Source: Thiotrichaceae bacterium (GTDB lineage: Bacteria > Pseudomonadota > Gammaproteobacteria > Thiotrichales > Thiotrichaceae). From it: a stretch of 36,826 bases of DNA. Positions 9,883 to 18,072 of this stretch are shown here, piece by piece. The translations under genes were made by a program, and so were the position numbers. The notes beneath the pieces are model-generated. The model did not search any database, was not told the origin of the DNA, and worked only from the letters and a program-made list of their open reading frames with translations. The DNA lies in NCBI GenBank assembly GCA_026989335.1, contig JALSJN010000086.1, forward strand, positions 1 through 36,826, given 5' to 3'. Positions within the stretch are counted from its first letter, which is position 1. Each line of letters starts with the position of its first letter.

Positions 9883-10452
9883 ATGGCAATATTATTAATT
9901 ATTGGCTTGGGTAACCCTGGCGATAAATACACCAAAACCCGGCACAATGCCGGGTTTTGGTTTGTTGATGCACTAGCAAGAAAGTACGGGGCTAGCTTTA
10001 AAGCAGAAACTAAGTTTTCGGGTGAGGCCGCAAAAGCAAATATCGCAGGTCACTCAGTGTGGCTGTTAAAACCATCAACTTTTATGAATCGCAGTGGACT
10101 TGCAGCACATCAGCTTAGTTCCTTTTATAAAATACCTGTTGGTGAAATATTGGTGGCTTATGATGAGCTCGACCTAGATGCTGGAACTGTGCGCTTAAAA
10201 AAATCGGGCGGACACGGCGGACATAACGGATTGCGTGATTTACATGCGCAAATCACTAAGGATTATGCGCGCTTACGTTTTGGTGTTGGGCATCCAGGTG
10301 ATCGAAACAAAGTCGCCGATTATGTTTTGTCACGCCCGAGCCAAAATGATGAAATAAGCATTAATAATGCCATTGATAAAGCACTGGAAAATATTGAGTT
10401 AATTGTTCAAGGTGAAGACCAGAAGGCAATGAATTTACTGCATACAGAATAA
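9883..10452 (+). CDS. pth: Peptidyl-tRNA hydrolase
   Basis: Pth releases peptides from prematurely dissociated peptidyl-tRNA. The 189-residue protein has the catalytic region GLGNPGDKYTKTRHNAGFW (Asn11, His21), the STFMNRSG loop and the GGHGGHNGLRD motif. Start ATG 9883 lies 21 bases after the rplY stop, and ychF follows 36 bases after its own stop, giving the common rplY-pth-ychF order. Confidence 0.96.
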   Translation: MAILLIIGLGNPGDKYTKTRHNAGFWFVDALARKYGASFKAETKFSGEAAKANIAGHSVWLLKPSTFMNRSGLAAHQLSSFYKIPVGEILVAYDELDLDAGTVRLKKSGGHGGHNGLRDLHAQITKDYARLRFGVGHPGDRNKVADYVLSRPSQNDEISINNAIDKALENIELIVQGEDQKAMNLLHTE

Positions 10453-10488
10453 CGTTTCTAAATAAGTTATTCTTCAAAGGAAAAAAAT

Positions 10489-11580
10489 ATGGGTTTTAAA
10501 TGTGGAATTGTTGGTCTACCGAATGTGGGCAAGTCGACTTTATTTAATGCGCTGACCAAAGCAGGAATAGCGGCAGAAAACTATCCATTTTGTACTATCG
10601 AGCCTAACGTTGGCATTGTACCCGTACCTGACCCTCGCATGGATGCACTTGCTGAAATTGTTAACCCAGAGCGTTGCTTACCAACCACAATGGAGTTTGT
10701 TGATATAGCAGGTTTGGTAGAAGGCGCAGCATCAGGTGAAGGCTTAGGTAATAAGTTTTTATCACACATTCGTGAAACCGATGCAATCGCACAAGTCGTG
10801 CGTTGTTTTGATGATGATGATGTGGTGCATGTGGATGGTAAAATAGATCCACTTTCTGATATTGATACCATCAATACCGAGCTTGCTCTGGCTGATTTAG
10901 ATTCTGTTGAAAAAGCGATTAAACGTGCTGAAAAGAGTGCCCGTTCTGGTGATAAAGAAGCTATTGCCCAGTTAGCCTTATTTGAAAGAATTCAGGCTAA
11001 ACTCGCTGATGGTCAATCTGCGCGTTCAGCAGGAATTGAAAAAGACGACTTGCCATTGCTTAAAGAGCTTTCATTAATCACCAGCAAACCTATCCTGTTT
11101 ATAGCTAATGTGGCAGAAGACGGTTTCGAAAATAATCCCTATCTTGATTCCGTTAAAGAATTTGCGAAAAATGAAGGGGCTGAGGTTGTGGCAGTTTCGG
11201 CACAGCTTGAAGCTGAAATGTCTGCCTTAGAAGAAGATGAGCTTGAAATGTTTCTGGATGAAATGGGTTTAACTGAGCCAGGTCTTAATCGTGTCATTAA
11301 TGCTGGTTACCAATTATTAAATTTACAAACCTTCTTTACAGCAGGTGTAAAAGAGGTTCGTGCGTGGACGGTTCATGAAGGTGCGACAGCGCCAAATGGT
11401 GCAGGTAAAATTCATACTGATTTTGAGAAAGGTTTTATCCGTGCTGAGGTGGTTGCTTATAACGACTTTATCGAATGTAAAGGTGAGGCAGGCGCAAAAG
11501 ATGCGGGTAAATGGCGTTTAGAGGGAAAAGAGTATATTTTGCAGGAAGGCGATGTGGTTCACTTTAGGTTTAACGTATAA
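10489..11580 (+). CDS. ychF: Redox-regulated ATPase YchF (Obg family, OLA1-like)
   Basis: YchF is a universally conserved Obg-family P-loop protein that hydrolyses ATP in preference to GTP and associates with ribosomes; it is linked to oxidative-stress responses. The sequence has the P-loop GLPNVGKST (about residues 9-17), the [20 protein letters not shown] switch region, and a C-terminal TGS domain ([16 protein letters not shown] through [15 protein letters not shown]). The 363-residue length is typical. A GGAAA-type ribosome-binding site precedes the ATG. It is the last gene of the plus-strand block and ends before a strong terminator. Confidence 0.97.
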   Translation: MGFKCGIVGLPNVGKSTLFNALTKAGIAAENYPFCTIEPNVGIVPVPDPRMDALAEIVNPERCLPTTMEFVDIAGLVEGAASGEGLGNKFLSHIRETDAIAQVVRCFDDDDVVHVDGKIDPLSDIDTINTELALADLDSVEKAIKRAEKSARSGDKEAIAQLALFERIQAKLADGQSARSAGIEKDDLPLLKELSLITSKPILFIANVAEDGFENNPYLDSVKEFAKNEGAEVVAVSAQLEAEMSALEEDELEMFLDEMGLTEPGLNRVINAGYQLLNLQTFFTAGVKEVRAWTVHEGATAPNGAGKIHTDFEKGFIRAEVVAYNDFIECKGEAGAKDAGKWRLEGKEYILQEGDVVHFRFNV

Positions 11581-11620
11581 AAAGCGCAAACAATGACACC
11601 AAAAAAGATTGTAAAAAAAA

Positions 11621-11652
11621 GCCGTTAAAGAACCTTCTTTAACGGCTTTTTT
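11621..11652. terminator. Bidirectional intrinsic terminator between ychF and the lipoprotein pair
   Basis: Perfect 12-bp stem GCCGTTAAAGAA / TTCTTTAACGGC with a two-base CC spacer, followed by a T run and preceded by an A run. It can therefore terminate both the ychF transcript (+) and the convergent lipoprotein transcript (-). Confidence 0.9.
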
Positions 11653-11675
11653 ATTATTTATTTTACGGAATAAGT

Positions 11676-12257
11676 CTAATTGGTAAACTTAACCCAAGGA
11701 TACTTCTTATCGTCCTTTATTCGGCTCCAAAAAAGCGTGCCTGAATGCCGCCAAGGGTCTAGTATTATGCCTTCTTTAAAGGCTTGCCCTTTGGCGGTTA
11801 CAACTAAAGTACTATGCTCTCGCCAGTAGTCCCGTCTAAAAGCAACACCATGAGAAAACTGTAATGATTTCATCGGACGGTTAATTTGTAAGCCCATATC
11901 GCGTGTCCATTGATAGCATAAGCCACGCGGACGATAACCATAATTAACTAATACATTATGGTACAGAGGAGGGCTGGCGAGTTGATAGCGATTAGCCAGA
12001 ACTTTAGGGTAAAGCACGGCTTCTCTTGCAACAAAGCGAGCTTCTGAGGGGGCGATATTTGGCCCTAAAGTTAGTATCGCTTGGTAGAGGTTTTCTATTT
12101 TTGTGTTGTCTGCCGAGTTAATCGCAGAAACAACAGTATTACCCTGCTTACTCACCCCAACGTCTTTAAAGCCAACCGAACTGCAAGCGGTTAAAAAGAG
12201 TGTGCTAACAATTAAGGCTAAGCCTAGAGCTTTTGTTTTTCTTATTTGTAACATCAT
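11676..12257 (-). CDS. Lipoprotein with transglutaminase/papain-like Cys-His-Asp pattern (paralogue B)
   Basis: A type II signal peptide with lipobox FLTAC (Cys about 25) shows it is a lipoprotein. The 193-residue protein is clearly paralogous to its upstream neighbour over its whole mature length (shared VVSAI/TVSAI, VAREA-VLYPK-LAN, YxNVLVN, RGLCYQW, IILDPWRH and a Trp-Val-Lys end). Three conserved positions, Cys114 in GLCYQW, His148 in REHSTLVV and Asp167 in IILDPWR, have the order and surroundings of the catalytic triad in transglutaminase-like or bacterial papain-like cysteine enzymes. I do not recognise a named family. Enzymatic activity is inference; a peptidoglycan- or protein-processing envelope role is possible. 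Twelve bases separate it from the upstream paralogue. Confidence 0.65.
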   Translation of the reverse strand: MMLQIRKTKALGLALIVSTLFLTACSSVGFKDVGVSKQGNTVVSAINSADNTKIENLYQAILTLGPNIAPSEARFVAREAVLYPKVLANRYQLASPPLYHNVLVNYGYRPRGLCYQWTRDMGLQINRPMKSLQFSHGVAFRRDYWREHSTLVVTAKGQAFKEGIILDPWRHSGTLFWSRIKDDKKYPWVKFTN

Positions 12258-12268
12258 ATGATAGATTC

Positions 12269-12931
12269 TTAATTAGTTGAGTTTGCAGGGTTGTTTTTAT
12301 TAGAAATAAAAACTTTTTGGTTTTCATCGTTAACGTAATATTTTCTAGGATAATATTTAACCCACTGGTAATTAGGGTCATCTTTTGTTCTTACCCAATA
12401 GAGTAAACTAGCATGGCGCCACGGGTCTAAAATTATCGCATCTTCAACGCCTTTGCCTTTTGCGGCAACGGTTAATACGTTGTGCTCATAATTACCACCT
12501 TGATTGGCAACGGCGCGTTGTAGGGTTAATGACTTATAACTTCTACTAGCAATATGAGAGCTCATATCACGCGCCCATTCGTAGCATAATCCTTTCTCAC
12601 GTCTACCTGTATTAACCAAAACATTTTGATAGTTAGGTGGCCACATTAGTCGGTATTGATTGGCTAAGTGCTTTGGATAGAGCACACCTTCTCGAGCGAC
12701 CCAAGCGGCTTCAACGGGGTCAATAGTTTCAGGGTCTAAGGCAATAATGGCTTTTGTTAAGTCATTAATTTTCACTTGATCGCCACCATCAATCGCTGAA
12801 ACAGTGGTGATTTTTTTTGTTTCATCAAAACCAATATTGTCATAGCTGATGCTGCACCCGGTTAAAGCACTAGATGCCACTAAAAAAAGCAGGCGATATA
12901 GGGTTAATTTTACTCGATTTTTCATAGTCAT
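12269..12931 (-). CDS. Lipoprotein with transglutaminase/papain-like Cys-His-Asp pattern (paralogue A)
   Basis: The N-terminus is a lipoprotein signal (SSALTGC, Cys about 26). The 220-residue protein contains the same block as the next gene: TVSAI, WVAREGVLYPKHLAN, YQNVLVNTG, GLCYEWARDM, EHNVLTVAAKG and AIILDPWRHASLLYWV. Candidate triad residues are Cys116, His150 and Asp169. It differs from its neighbour by an Asn/Lys-rich C-terminal extension of about 25 residues. The pair probably arose by tandem duplication and is co-transcribed from upstream, perhaps with ubiG, which ends 17 bases before the start at 12931. Function is unknown; the Cys-His-Asp order is the only mechanistic hint. Confidence 0.65.
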   Translation of the reverse strand: MTMKNRVKLTLYRLLFLVASSALTGCSISYDNIGFDETKKITTVSAIDGGDQVKINDLTKAIIALDPETIDPVEAAWVAREGVLYPKHLANQYRLMWPPNYQNVLVNTGRREKGLCYEWARDMSSHIASRSYKSLTLQRAVANQGGNYEHNVLTVAAKGKGVEDAIILDPWRHASLLYWVRTKDDPNYQWVKYYPRKYYVNDENQKVFISNKNNPANSTN

Positions 12932-12948
12932 AATTCTTTGGTTAAACG

Positions 12949-13707
12949 TTAAGCGGGCTTGTGGAAGTGCATCAAATAATTCACATCTACATCAGAACCC
13001 AATTTGTATTGTTGCAACAAGGGGTTATATGTCATTCCCTTGATGTTTTCAAGCTGTAATCCTGCTGAACGTGCCCAATTTTCAAGCTCTGCGGGTTGAA
13101 TGAACTTGGCATATTCATGGGTTCCTTTAGCAAGCATGTTTAAGACATACTCGGCGCCAATGATAGCTAAAGCAAAAGATTTTGGGTTGCGGTTAATGGT
13201 TGAGAAAAACACATGCCCATCAGGTTTTACTAATTTTGCACATGCCATGATAATGGATGAGGGGTCTGGCACATGTTCAAGCATTTCCATACAAGTTACC
13301 ACATCAAACTGCTCGGACTGTTGCTCTGCAATATCCTCAACTGTTATTTTTTCATATTTGATATTATCAACACCTGATTCTAGTGCATGTAATTCTGCCA
13401 CAGAAAGGGGAGTAGCACCCATGTCTATACCTAATGTGTCAGCTCCGCGTAATGCCATACTCTCTGATAAAATGCCGCCACCACAACCCACATCAATTAC
13501 TTTTTTGCCTTTTAGCTCATGACAGTGCTGGTCAATATAGTTAAGACGCAATGGATTGATTTCATGTAAGGGCTTGAATTCGCTGTCTCTATCCCACCAG
13601 CGATGCGCTACATCTTCAAACTTTTTAATTTCATTCGCATCAACATTGGTATTTGTCTTTGCTTCTTTATCTGTTGTAGCATCATTTATTTTGGCAGTTG
13701 CTTGCAT
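12949..13707 (-). CDS. ubiG: Ubiquinone biosynthesis O-methyltransferase UbiG
   Basis: UbiG carries out both O-methylations of ubiquinone synthesis. The family start is seen in [28 protein letters not shown] (about residues 27-55), with SAM motif [13 protein letters not shown], then GIDMG, the [11 protein letters not shown] loop and [12 protein letters not shown]. The 252-residue length includes an unconserved Asp/Thr/Lys-rich N-terminal stretch of about 25 residues; the ATG at 13707 is the only clear upstream start. It precedes the lipoprotein pair on the same strand and diverges from the membrane/coiled-coil gene at 13779. Confidence 0.95.
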   Translation of the reverse strand: MQATAKINDATTDKEAKTNTNVDANEIKKFEDVAHRWWDRDSEFKPLHEINPLRLNYIDQHCHELKGKKVIDVGCGGGILSESMALRGADTLGIDMGATPLSVAELHALESGVDNIKYEKITVEDIAEQQSEQFDVVTCMEMLEHVPDPSSIIMACAKLVKPDGHVFFSTINRNPKSFALAIIGAEYVLNMLAKGTHEYAKFIQPAELENWARSAGLQLENIKGMTYNPLLQQYKLGSDVDVNYLMHFHKPA

Positions 13708-13778
13708 ATTTTTACTCGTACAGGAACTAAACTAATACGCTATTATATAGAATTCAGATTCAAACGTTTAAAAAAATA

Positions 13779-14342
13779 ATGTTTAGATTTTTAATAGGTA
13801 TTATTACTTTACAACTTGCGACAGTTGTATTGGTGTTCTTAGCGCCTAAAGATTTAACGGGGCTCGCTTGGTTAAGATTGATTATCCCCTTATTATTTAT
13901 TGGGGTTTTCACCGCTTTTTGGTTCTCTACAATTGCTAAGCAAAAAAGCAAAGAAGAACTTGCAGTATTACAGCAAGAACATGCACGCGAACGTGAAAAA
14001 ATACAAGTCAATGCAGAACGGGCTAAAACAAGGCTGATTAAAAAGACCCAAAAAGAAATAGCTCGAGAAGCAAAAATAACACACGGTAAAGCTAACTTTA
14101 AAGTAGGAACAGCCCTAGCAGGGGTTATGGGGTTAGGGGCATTAATGCTATTAACTCAATTCCTAACCTTAGGGATTTTCACACTTACGACAGCAGGTGG
14201 TGTTTTAGGTGGCTATTTATACCGAGGGAGAAAAGAGCAGAAGAATCGTTTTTTAGATCAACGGATATCTTCGTCATTGAGCTCAAAGACTATTGAATTG
14301 GATGCCGCAAAAAAGACACTCAAAAAATTAACTAAGAAGTAA
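13779..14342 (+). CDS. Membrane protein with two N-terminal TM helices, coiled coil and a third hydrophobic segment
   Basis: I do not recognise the family. The 187-residue protein has two hydrophobic segments at the N-terminus (about residues 3-22 and 31-50), a charged Lys/Glu/Arg-rich coiled coil (about 53-105), a Gly/Leu-rich hydrophobic stretch able to form one or two membrane passes (about 110-148), and a basic C-terminus ending in KKTLKKLTKK. The pattern resembles small inner-membrane scaffolding or stress proteins, but nothing specific can be assigned. It diverges from ubiG with a 71-base spacer and is followed by a MITE beginning 23 bases after its stop. Confidence 0.6.
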   Translation: MFRFLIGIITLQLATVVLVFLAPKDLTGLAWLRLIIPLLFIGVFTAFWFSTIAKQKSKEELAVLQQEHAREREKIQVNAERAKTRLIKKTQKEIAREAKITHGKANFKVGTALAGVMGLGALMLLTQFLTLGIFTLTTAGGVLGGYLYRGRKEQKNRFLDQRISSSLSSKTIELDAAKKTLKKLTKK

Positions 14343-14365
14343 TTGTTGAATAGATAGTTCTTTAT

Positions 14366-14676
14366 GGAATCTCTGAATAACCTAGCTGAATTCTGGCAAC
14401 GCCAAGTTTTCAAGTTCGAGGCATTGAATTTAAGCATAGTCATTCTGCCTGCGCTTTTAAGTCATTTGCAAGCAAAGCACTAAATATGGTTAAATTCAAT
14501 AACAAAGAAATTGGAAACTTGGCTAAGCCGCGCAAGCCAACAAAAGTGGCGAGCTTACAAGACATCAATTCCGTTGTTGTTATTTTTTGCGAAGGGAGCG
14601 ACCATTCTCAAAAAATACGCCTAGGACTTGATGTCTTGTAAACTCGCAGAATTCAACTAGGTTGTTCATAGATTCC
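14366..14676. mobile_element. MITE-like non-coding element, complete copy with terminal inverted repeats
   Basis: A 311-bp non-coding element bounded by about 30-bp imperfect terminal inverted repeats. The left end reads GGAATCTCTGAATAACCTAG and the right end, reverse-complemented, reads GGAATCTATGAACAACCTAG; both continue into TGAATTCTG. Flanking TTAT at 14362-14365 and 14677-14680 is a likely 4-bp target duplication. An internal inverted repeat (arms near 14550-14572 and 14631-14646, around ACAAGACATCAA / TTGATGTCTTGT) could form a long hairpin. No open frame of useful length is present. A second, truncated copy lies in opposite orientation at about 26075-26263. The ends resemble those of the IS5-like element starting at 36707, a possible source of transposase. 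Confidence 0.8.
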
Positions 14677-14730
14677 TTATATTATATTACACGATGTAAT
14701 TAATGTAGCGGAATATATTGAAGAATTTGG

Positions 14731-15414
14731 CTAAAAAGAATAACCAAACTTTAAAAGTTCGATATCAACAATGTACTTTGAGTCAGCCGTCAGCGCACCA
14801 GTACAGCCATCGTATAGATTATGCTTTCCAGTAAGATATTGTCCTACCGATAGACTTGCTCCCCAGTAGTAGGGTTTGTTTTTTGGGATAAAACGGTAGC
14901 CTGTACCGATGCCTAAGCCAAATTTAGTGCTACTTTTCTGCGGGTTGGAATAAGTAGGGGTATCAATTGGGGTGCTTTCACAGTCTGATCCACGGCAGGG
15001 TGATTTATGTAAGCCTTGCTTGTTACGCGGGAAACCATAGTCGCGTTGACGACCTTTCACATGTGCTAATTTTACGAAGCCGTTCCAGTAAACGCCATTG
15101 AGATCCTCACCTAAAAATTTACGGTAATGAAGTGCAATAGTTTGGTCTGATAATGTCCTATCTTGTTCTTTAGCATTTGCTTCGAGTTTTTCCACCAGCC
15201 AAGGAGCTGCTATTTCTGTATTGTTTTTGTGATTGAAATAAGAAAAGGATCCGCTAGCACTTTGCCAGTCATGGCTTCCTGTTAATGTAATTAGACGTGG
15301 AATATTTAACTCAATCCCGAATCTTTTATTTTCTTCTGTAGCTGTTAATCCTTGAGCAAAGCTTAAAGAGTGGCTTGTTAAAAGAAAAGGGACTATCAAT
15401 AAATATGATTTCAT
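14731..15414 (-). CDS. Putative exported outer-membrane beta-barrel protein
   Basis: A 227-residue protein with a Sec signal peptide (about residues 1-20, ending SLSFA-Q). The mature part has alternating amphipathic strands: SGSFSYFNH, LNGVYWNGFVKLAHVKG, TKFGLGIGTGYRFI, YYWGASLSVGQYLTG, and a C-terminal strand ending LLKFGYSF. A terminal Phe with alternating hydrophobics is a typical signal for BAM-dependent insertion. An eight-stranded barrel of the small OmpA/OmpW/PagP-like size is plausible. Two cysteines (PCRGSDCE) could form a disulfide in a loop, and one more lies near the C-terminus. I do not recognise the family, and the neighbours give no functional hint. The gene is monocistronic by position, between the MITE and a 338-base intergenic stretch. 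Confidence 0.6.
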   Translation of the reverse strand: MKSYLLIVPFLLTSHSLSFAQGLTATEENKRFGIELNIPRLITLTGSHDWQSASGSFSYFNHKNNTEIAAPWLVEKLEANAKEQDRTLSDQTIALHYRKFLGEDLNGVYWNGFVKLAHVKGRQRDYGFPRNKQGLHKSPCRGSDCESTPIDTPTYSNPQKSSTKFGLGIGTGYRFIPKNKPYYWGASLSVGQYLTGKHNLYDGCTGALTADSKYIVDIELLKFGYSF

Positions 15415-15752
15415 AGAGGCGTTTCCAGATTAGTAATTCTAATCAGAAGTATGTCATATACTAATTAGAAAGATCAATCCTTCGATGGTATTGCCCTAAT
15501 CCCTAGACAGAAAATATGATGATAGTGCAAGCCTTTGGTAGCATAGAAAATCCCAAAAATACTAGATTACACATTTGATTACATTAAAGCATGACGGAGT
15601 GCAGTAGCGCGTCACTAAACCTACAGGCGAAACGATTATTTAGTGAGCTAACCGTTTGTGTTTAACCGTTAATTCAATTATGCATGGCATTTTCAATGCC
15701 CTATGAAACCAAAGCCTTGTACTCTCATTTGAATTACTATCTGGAAATTGTA
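15415..15752. other. Intergenic stretch without a gene; small inverted repeats only
   Basis: No supported open frame. It should hold the promoter of the barrel gene at its left end and the 3' end of the unknown gene at its right. An inverted repeat TCACTAAA...TTTAGTGA (about 15620-15652, 17-base spacer) and a short hairpin GGCATTTTCAATGCC (about 15686-15700) are present, as is a direct repeat TAACCGTT (about 15649 and 15664). I see no T run following either hairpin in a way that makes a convincing terminator. Confidence 0.4.
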
Positions 15753-16385
15753 TTACTCTGGCTTGTCTCGCAATAAAACATGACGAGAATCTAACTCTTC
15801 TGTACCTGTGTCTTTAAGCTCTTCCTCAATTAAGCCGACAGAGTTGATGGTCTTTTTAAATAAGCCAAAAAACTCCGGCATTAAGACTTGCTGTATATAA
15901 TCTAAAGCCCATTTTTTATCTTTAGGTCCAAGCACATTAGCAATATTATTGGCAAACTCGCGTCCCATTGAAAAACCGGCTTCATCTTTTTCTTCATCCC
16001 ATTTGGTTTCAGAGTAGCCGATAAAGCGCTGGTTCAGCTTTTCTATAAAAGGTGCGCGGTAATCACCTGGGCCACTAAAATCTCGGGCGTTATCTTGCAC
16101 ATGGTCCGCAAGTTTTTTAGCATACATGCTAATTAAAACACCACGGTCTTCATCGTTAATTGTGTTGTAAACAATGCGGTCAAGTGATTGCACCATGAAC
16201 GCCATAATTTCTTCGATAACCTCAATGCGCTGTTTCTGTGTATCAATTTGAAACTCTTCGTTTTCTATTTCTAACAGAGTTTGCATGCCAATTTTCCAGC
16301 TATTAAATGCTAACACGCTAACTGCATCTTCAACAGATACCTCGCGTTCTTGTTTGCTCCACTTGGTTTTAATACGAATTCGCAT
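15753..16385 (-). CDS. Conserved-looking cytosolic helical protein of unknown function
   Basis: A 210-residue, soluble, acidic and predominantly helical protein with no signal peptide or membrane segment. It begins MRIRIKTKWSKQEREVSVEDA, contains an NTINDEDRGVLISMYAKKLADHVQDNARDF segment, and ends in an acidic/basic tail (TGTEELDSRHVLLRDKPE). Codon use and length support a real gene. I do not recognise the family. It stands alone between two non-coding stretches, diverging from the NCS2 permease, so the context says little. Confidence 0.6.
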   Translation of the reverse strand: MRIRIKTKWSKQEREVSVEDAVSVLAFNSWKIGMQTLLEIENEEFQIDTQKQRIEVIEEIMAFMVQSLDRIVYNTINDEDRGVLISMYAKKLADHVQDNARDFSGPGDYRAPFIEKLNQRFIGYSETKWDEEKDEAGFSMGREFANNIANVLGPKDKKWALDYIQQVLMPEFFGLFKKTINSVGLIEEELKDTGTEELDSRHVLLRDKPE

Positions 16386-16659
16386 ACGTTATTTGACCTT
16401 TAATTTCTGTAGTAGTTAAGGAGAGACTGATCAAGTCCGATTATATTTAGTTTGTTAAATCCCGCCCATATTTTTCTGCGCTAAACTTGAATCGACTTAA
16501 CGGCCTCTTATTTATTGATTATAAAAGCCATTCTAGCAGGATGCACATACTTAATTTTCCGTGAGGTTTTTATTGCTTAAATTCTAATCAATGAAACTAA
16601 TCCTTGCAGAAAGTAATAATTTAGACTAAAAATGTTCTTGCAACTGACTAGGAGAAACT

Positions 16660-18036
16660 ATGAGCGATCACCACACAGCAGACCCCCATAATGAATTAAT
16701 TTATCATTTAGAAGATCGTCCAGGCGTTATAGAATCAAGCTTTGCAGCGATTCAACATGTGTTGGCTAGTTTTATTGGTATTATCACACCCACACTAATT
16801 ATTGGTGGTGTACTGGGCTTAGGAGAACATATTCCTTATTTGATTAGTATGGCACTGATGGTCTCAGGTGTTGCTACCTTTATCCAAGCAGCTCGCCCTC
16901 TAGGGATTGGTTCAGGGTTACTCTGTGTGCAAGGTACTAGTTTTGCTTTTTTAAGTACGATTTTAGCGACTGGTTTTATAGCCAAGTCTAACGGTGGTGG
17001 CCCAGAAGAAATACTATCGTTAATCTTTCTAATGTGTTCTTTTGGTGCTTTTGTGGAAATATTTTTAAGTCAAATAATCACTTATCTTAAACGAGCAGTT
17101 ACCCCATTAGTTACTGGTATTGTGATTACCTTAATTGGTATGAGTCTGATTAAAGTCGGTATGACCGATCTAGCCGGTGGTTTTAAAGCCGAAGACTTAG
17201 GCAGCCCTCAAAATTTAATGCTCGGTGGTACGGTTTTATTAACGGTAATTATTCTAAATCAGTTTAATAATAAATGGATTCGTTTATCGTCAATTGCTAT
17301 CGGTTTAATTGTGGGTTATTTGTTAGCGATTGCGATGGGTAAGGTTGATGTAGATGCCTTAAAAGCACTGTTTGCAAATGGGCTCGGTGATATGACGATA
17401 CCTTTACCTTTTAAATACGGCTTTAATCTTGATGTTTTTGATTGGAGTACTTTCTTACCGATTGCATTAATTTATGTGATTACGACCATTGAAACGACTG
17501 GTGATATTACCGCCAACTCCGTTATTTCAGGCTTACCGATTCGTGGGGATGAATACCGTAAACGCGTTAAAGGTGGCGTTTTAGCTGATGGTGTTAACTC
17601 ATTGATTGCCGCTGTTTTTAATACCTTTCCTAATACGACCTTTAGTCAAAACAATGGTGTGATTCAATTAACAGGAATAGCCAGTCGTTACGTAGCTTAT
17701 TTTATTGCGTTGTTTTTAATTTTACTGGGTTTATTCCCTTTAATCGGCGAGTTGTTAAAAAGTTTACCTAAACCTGTTTTAGGTGGTGCAACCTTGGTGA
17801 TGTTTGCAACTATCGCCGCCAGTGGTATTAAAATATTAAAGCGCGTGCCAATGAATCGCCGTAATATGTTGATAATCGCCGTATCTTTTGGCTTAGGCTT
17901 GGGTGTGATGATGGTGCCTGAAGTGGTTAAACAATTACCAAAAGTCGCCCAAAACATTATGGGCAGTGCAATTACAATGGGTGGTTTAACAGCGATTATC
18001 TTAAATACCTTATTTCCAAAACGAAAAGAAAGCTAA
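16660..18036 (+). CDS. NCS2-family nucleobase permease, probably urate/xanthine type
   Basis: A 458-residue inner-membrane transporter of the nucleobase-cation symporter-2 (NAT) family, with about 12-14 hydrophobic segments. It carries the TM1 Gln-His signature (IQHVL, about residues 30-34) and the diagnostic NAT motif QNNGVIQLTG (about 329-338), plus the ETTGDITANSVISG segment with the substrate-site glutamate. Its position as first gene of a urate degradation cluster makes a urate, xanthine or purine substrate more likely than uracil. An AGGAG ribosome-binding site precedes the ATG. The deaminase gene starts 36 bases after its stop. Confidence 0.88.
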   Translation: MSDHHTADPHNELIYHLEDRPGVIESSFAAIQHVLASFIGIITPTLIIGGVLGLGEHIPYLISMALMVSGVATFIQAARPLGIGSGLLCVQGTSFAFLSTILATGFIAKSNGGGPEEILSLIFLMCSFGAFVEIFLSQIITYLKRAVTPLVTGIVITLIGMSLIKVGMTDLAGGFKAEDLGSPQNLMLGGTVLLTVIILNQFNNKWIRLSSIAIGLIVGYLLAIAMGKVDVDALKALFANGLGDMTIPLPFKYGFNLDVFDWSTFLPIALIYVITTIETTGDITANSVISGLPIRGDEYRKRVKGGVLADGVNSLIAAVFNTFPNTTFSQNNGVIQLTGIASRYVAYFIALFLILLGLFPLIGELLKSLPKPVLGGATLVMFATIAASGIKILKRVPMNRRNMLIIAVSFGLGLGVMMVPEVVKQLPKVAQNIMGSAITMGGLTAIILNTLFPKRKES

Positions 18037-18072
18037 GGCGTTATATTCGTGTTTGTAGCTGTCGAAATTTAA

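Noticed and set aside
16600-16635. Sigma-70 promoter of the purine cluster (TTGCAG / TAAAAA)
   Set aside because: Only three -35 matches and an unclear -10; too weak to list as a feature.
17697-17957. Antisense frame within the NCS2 permease and similar antisense frames elsewhere
   Set aside because: They lie opposite well-supported genes, have no ribosome-binding site or family resemblance, and reflect codon composition.
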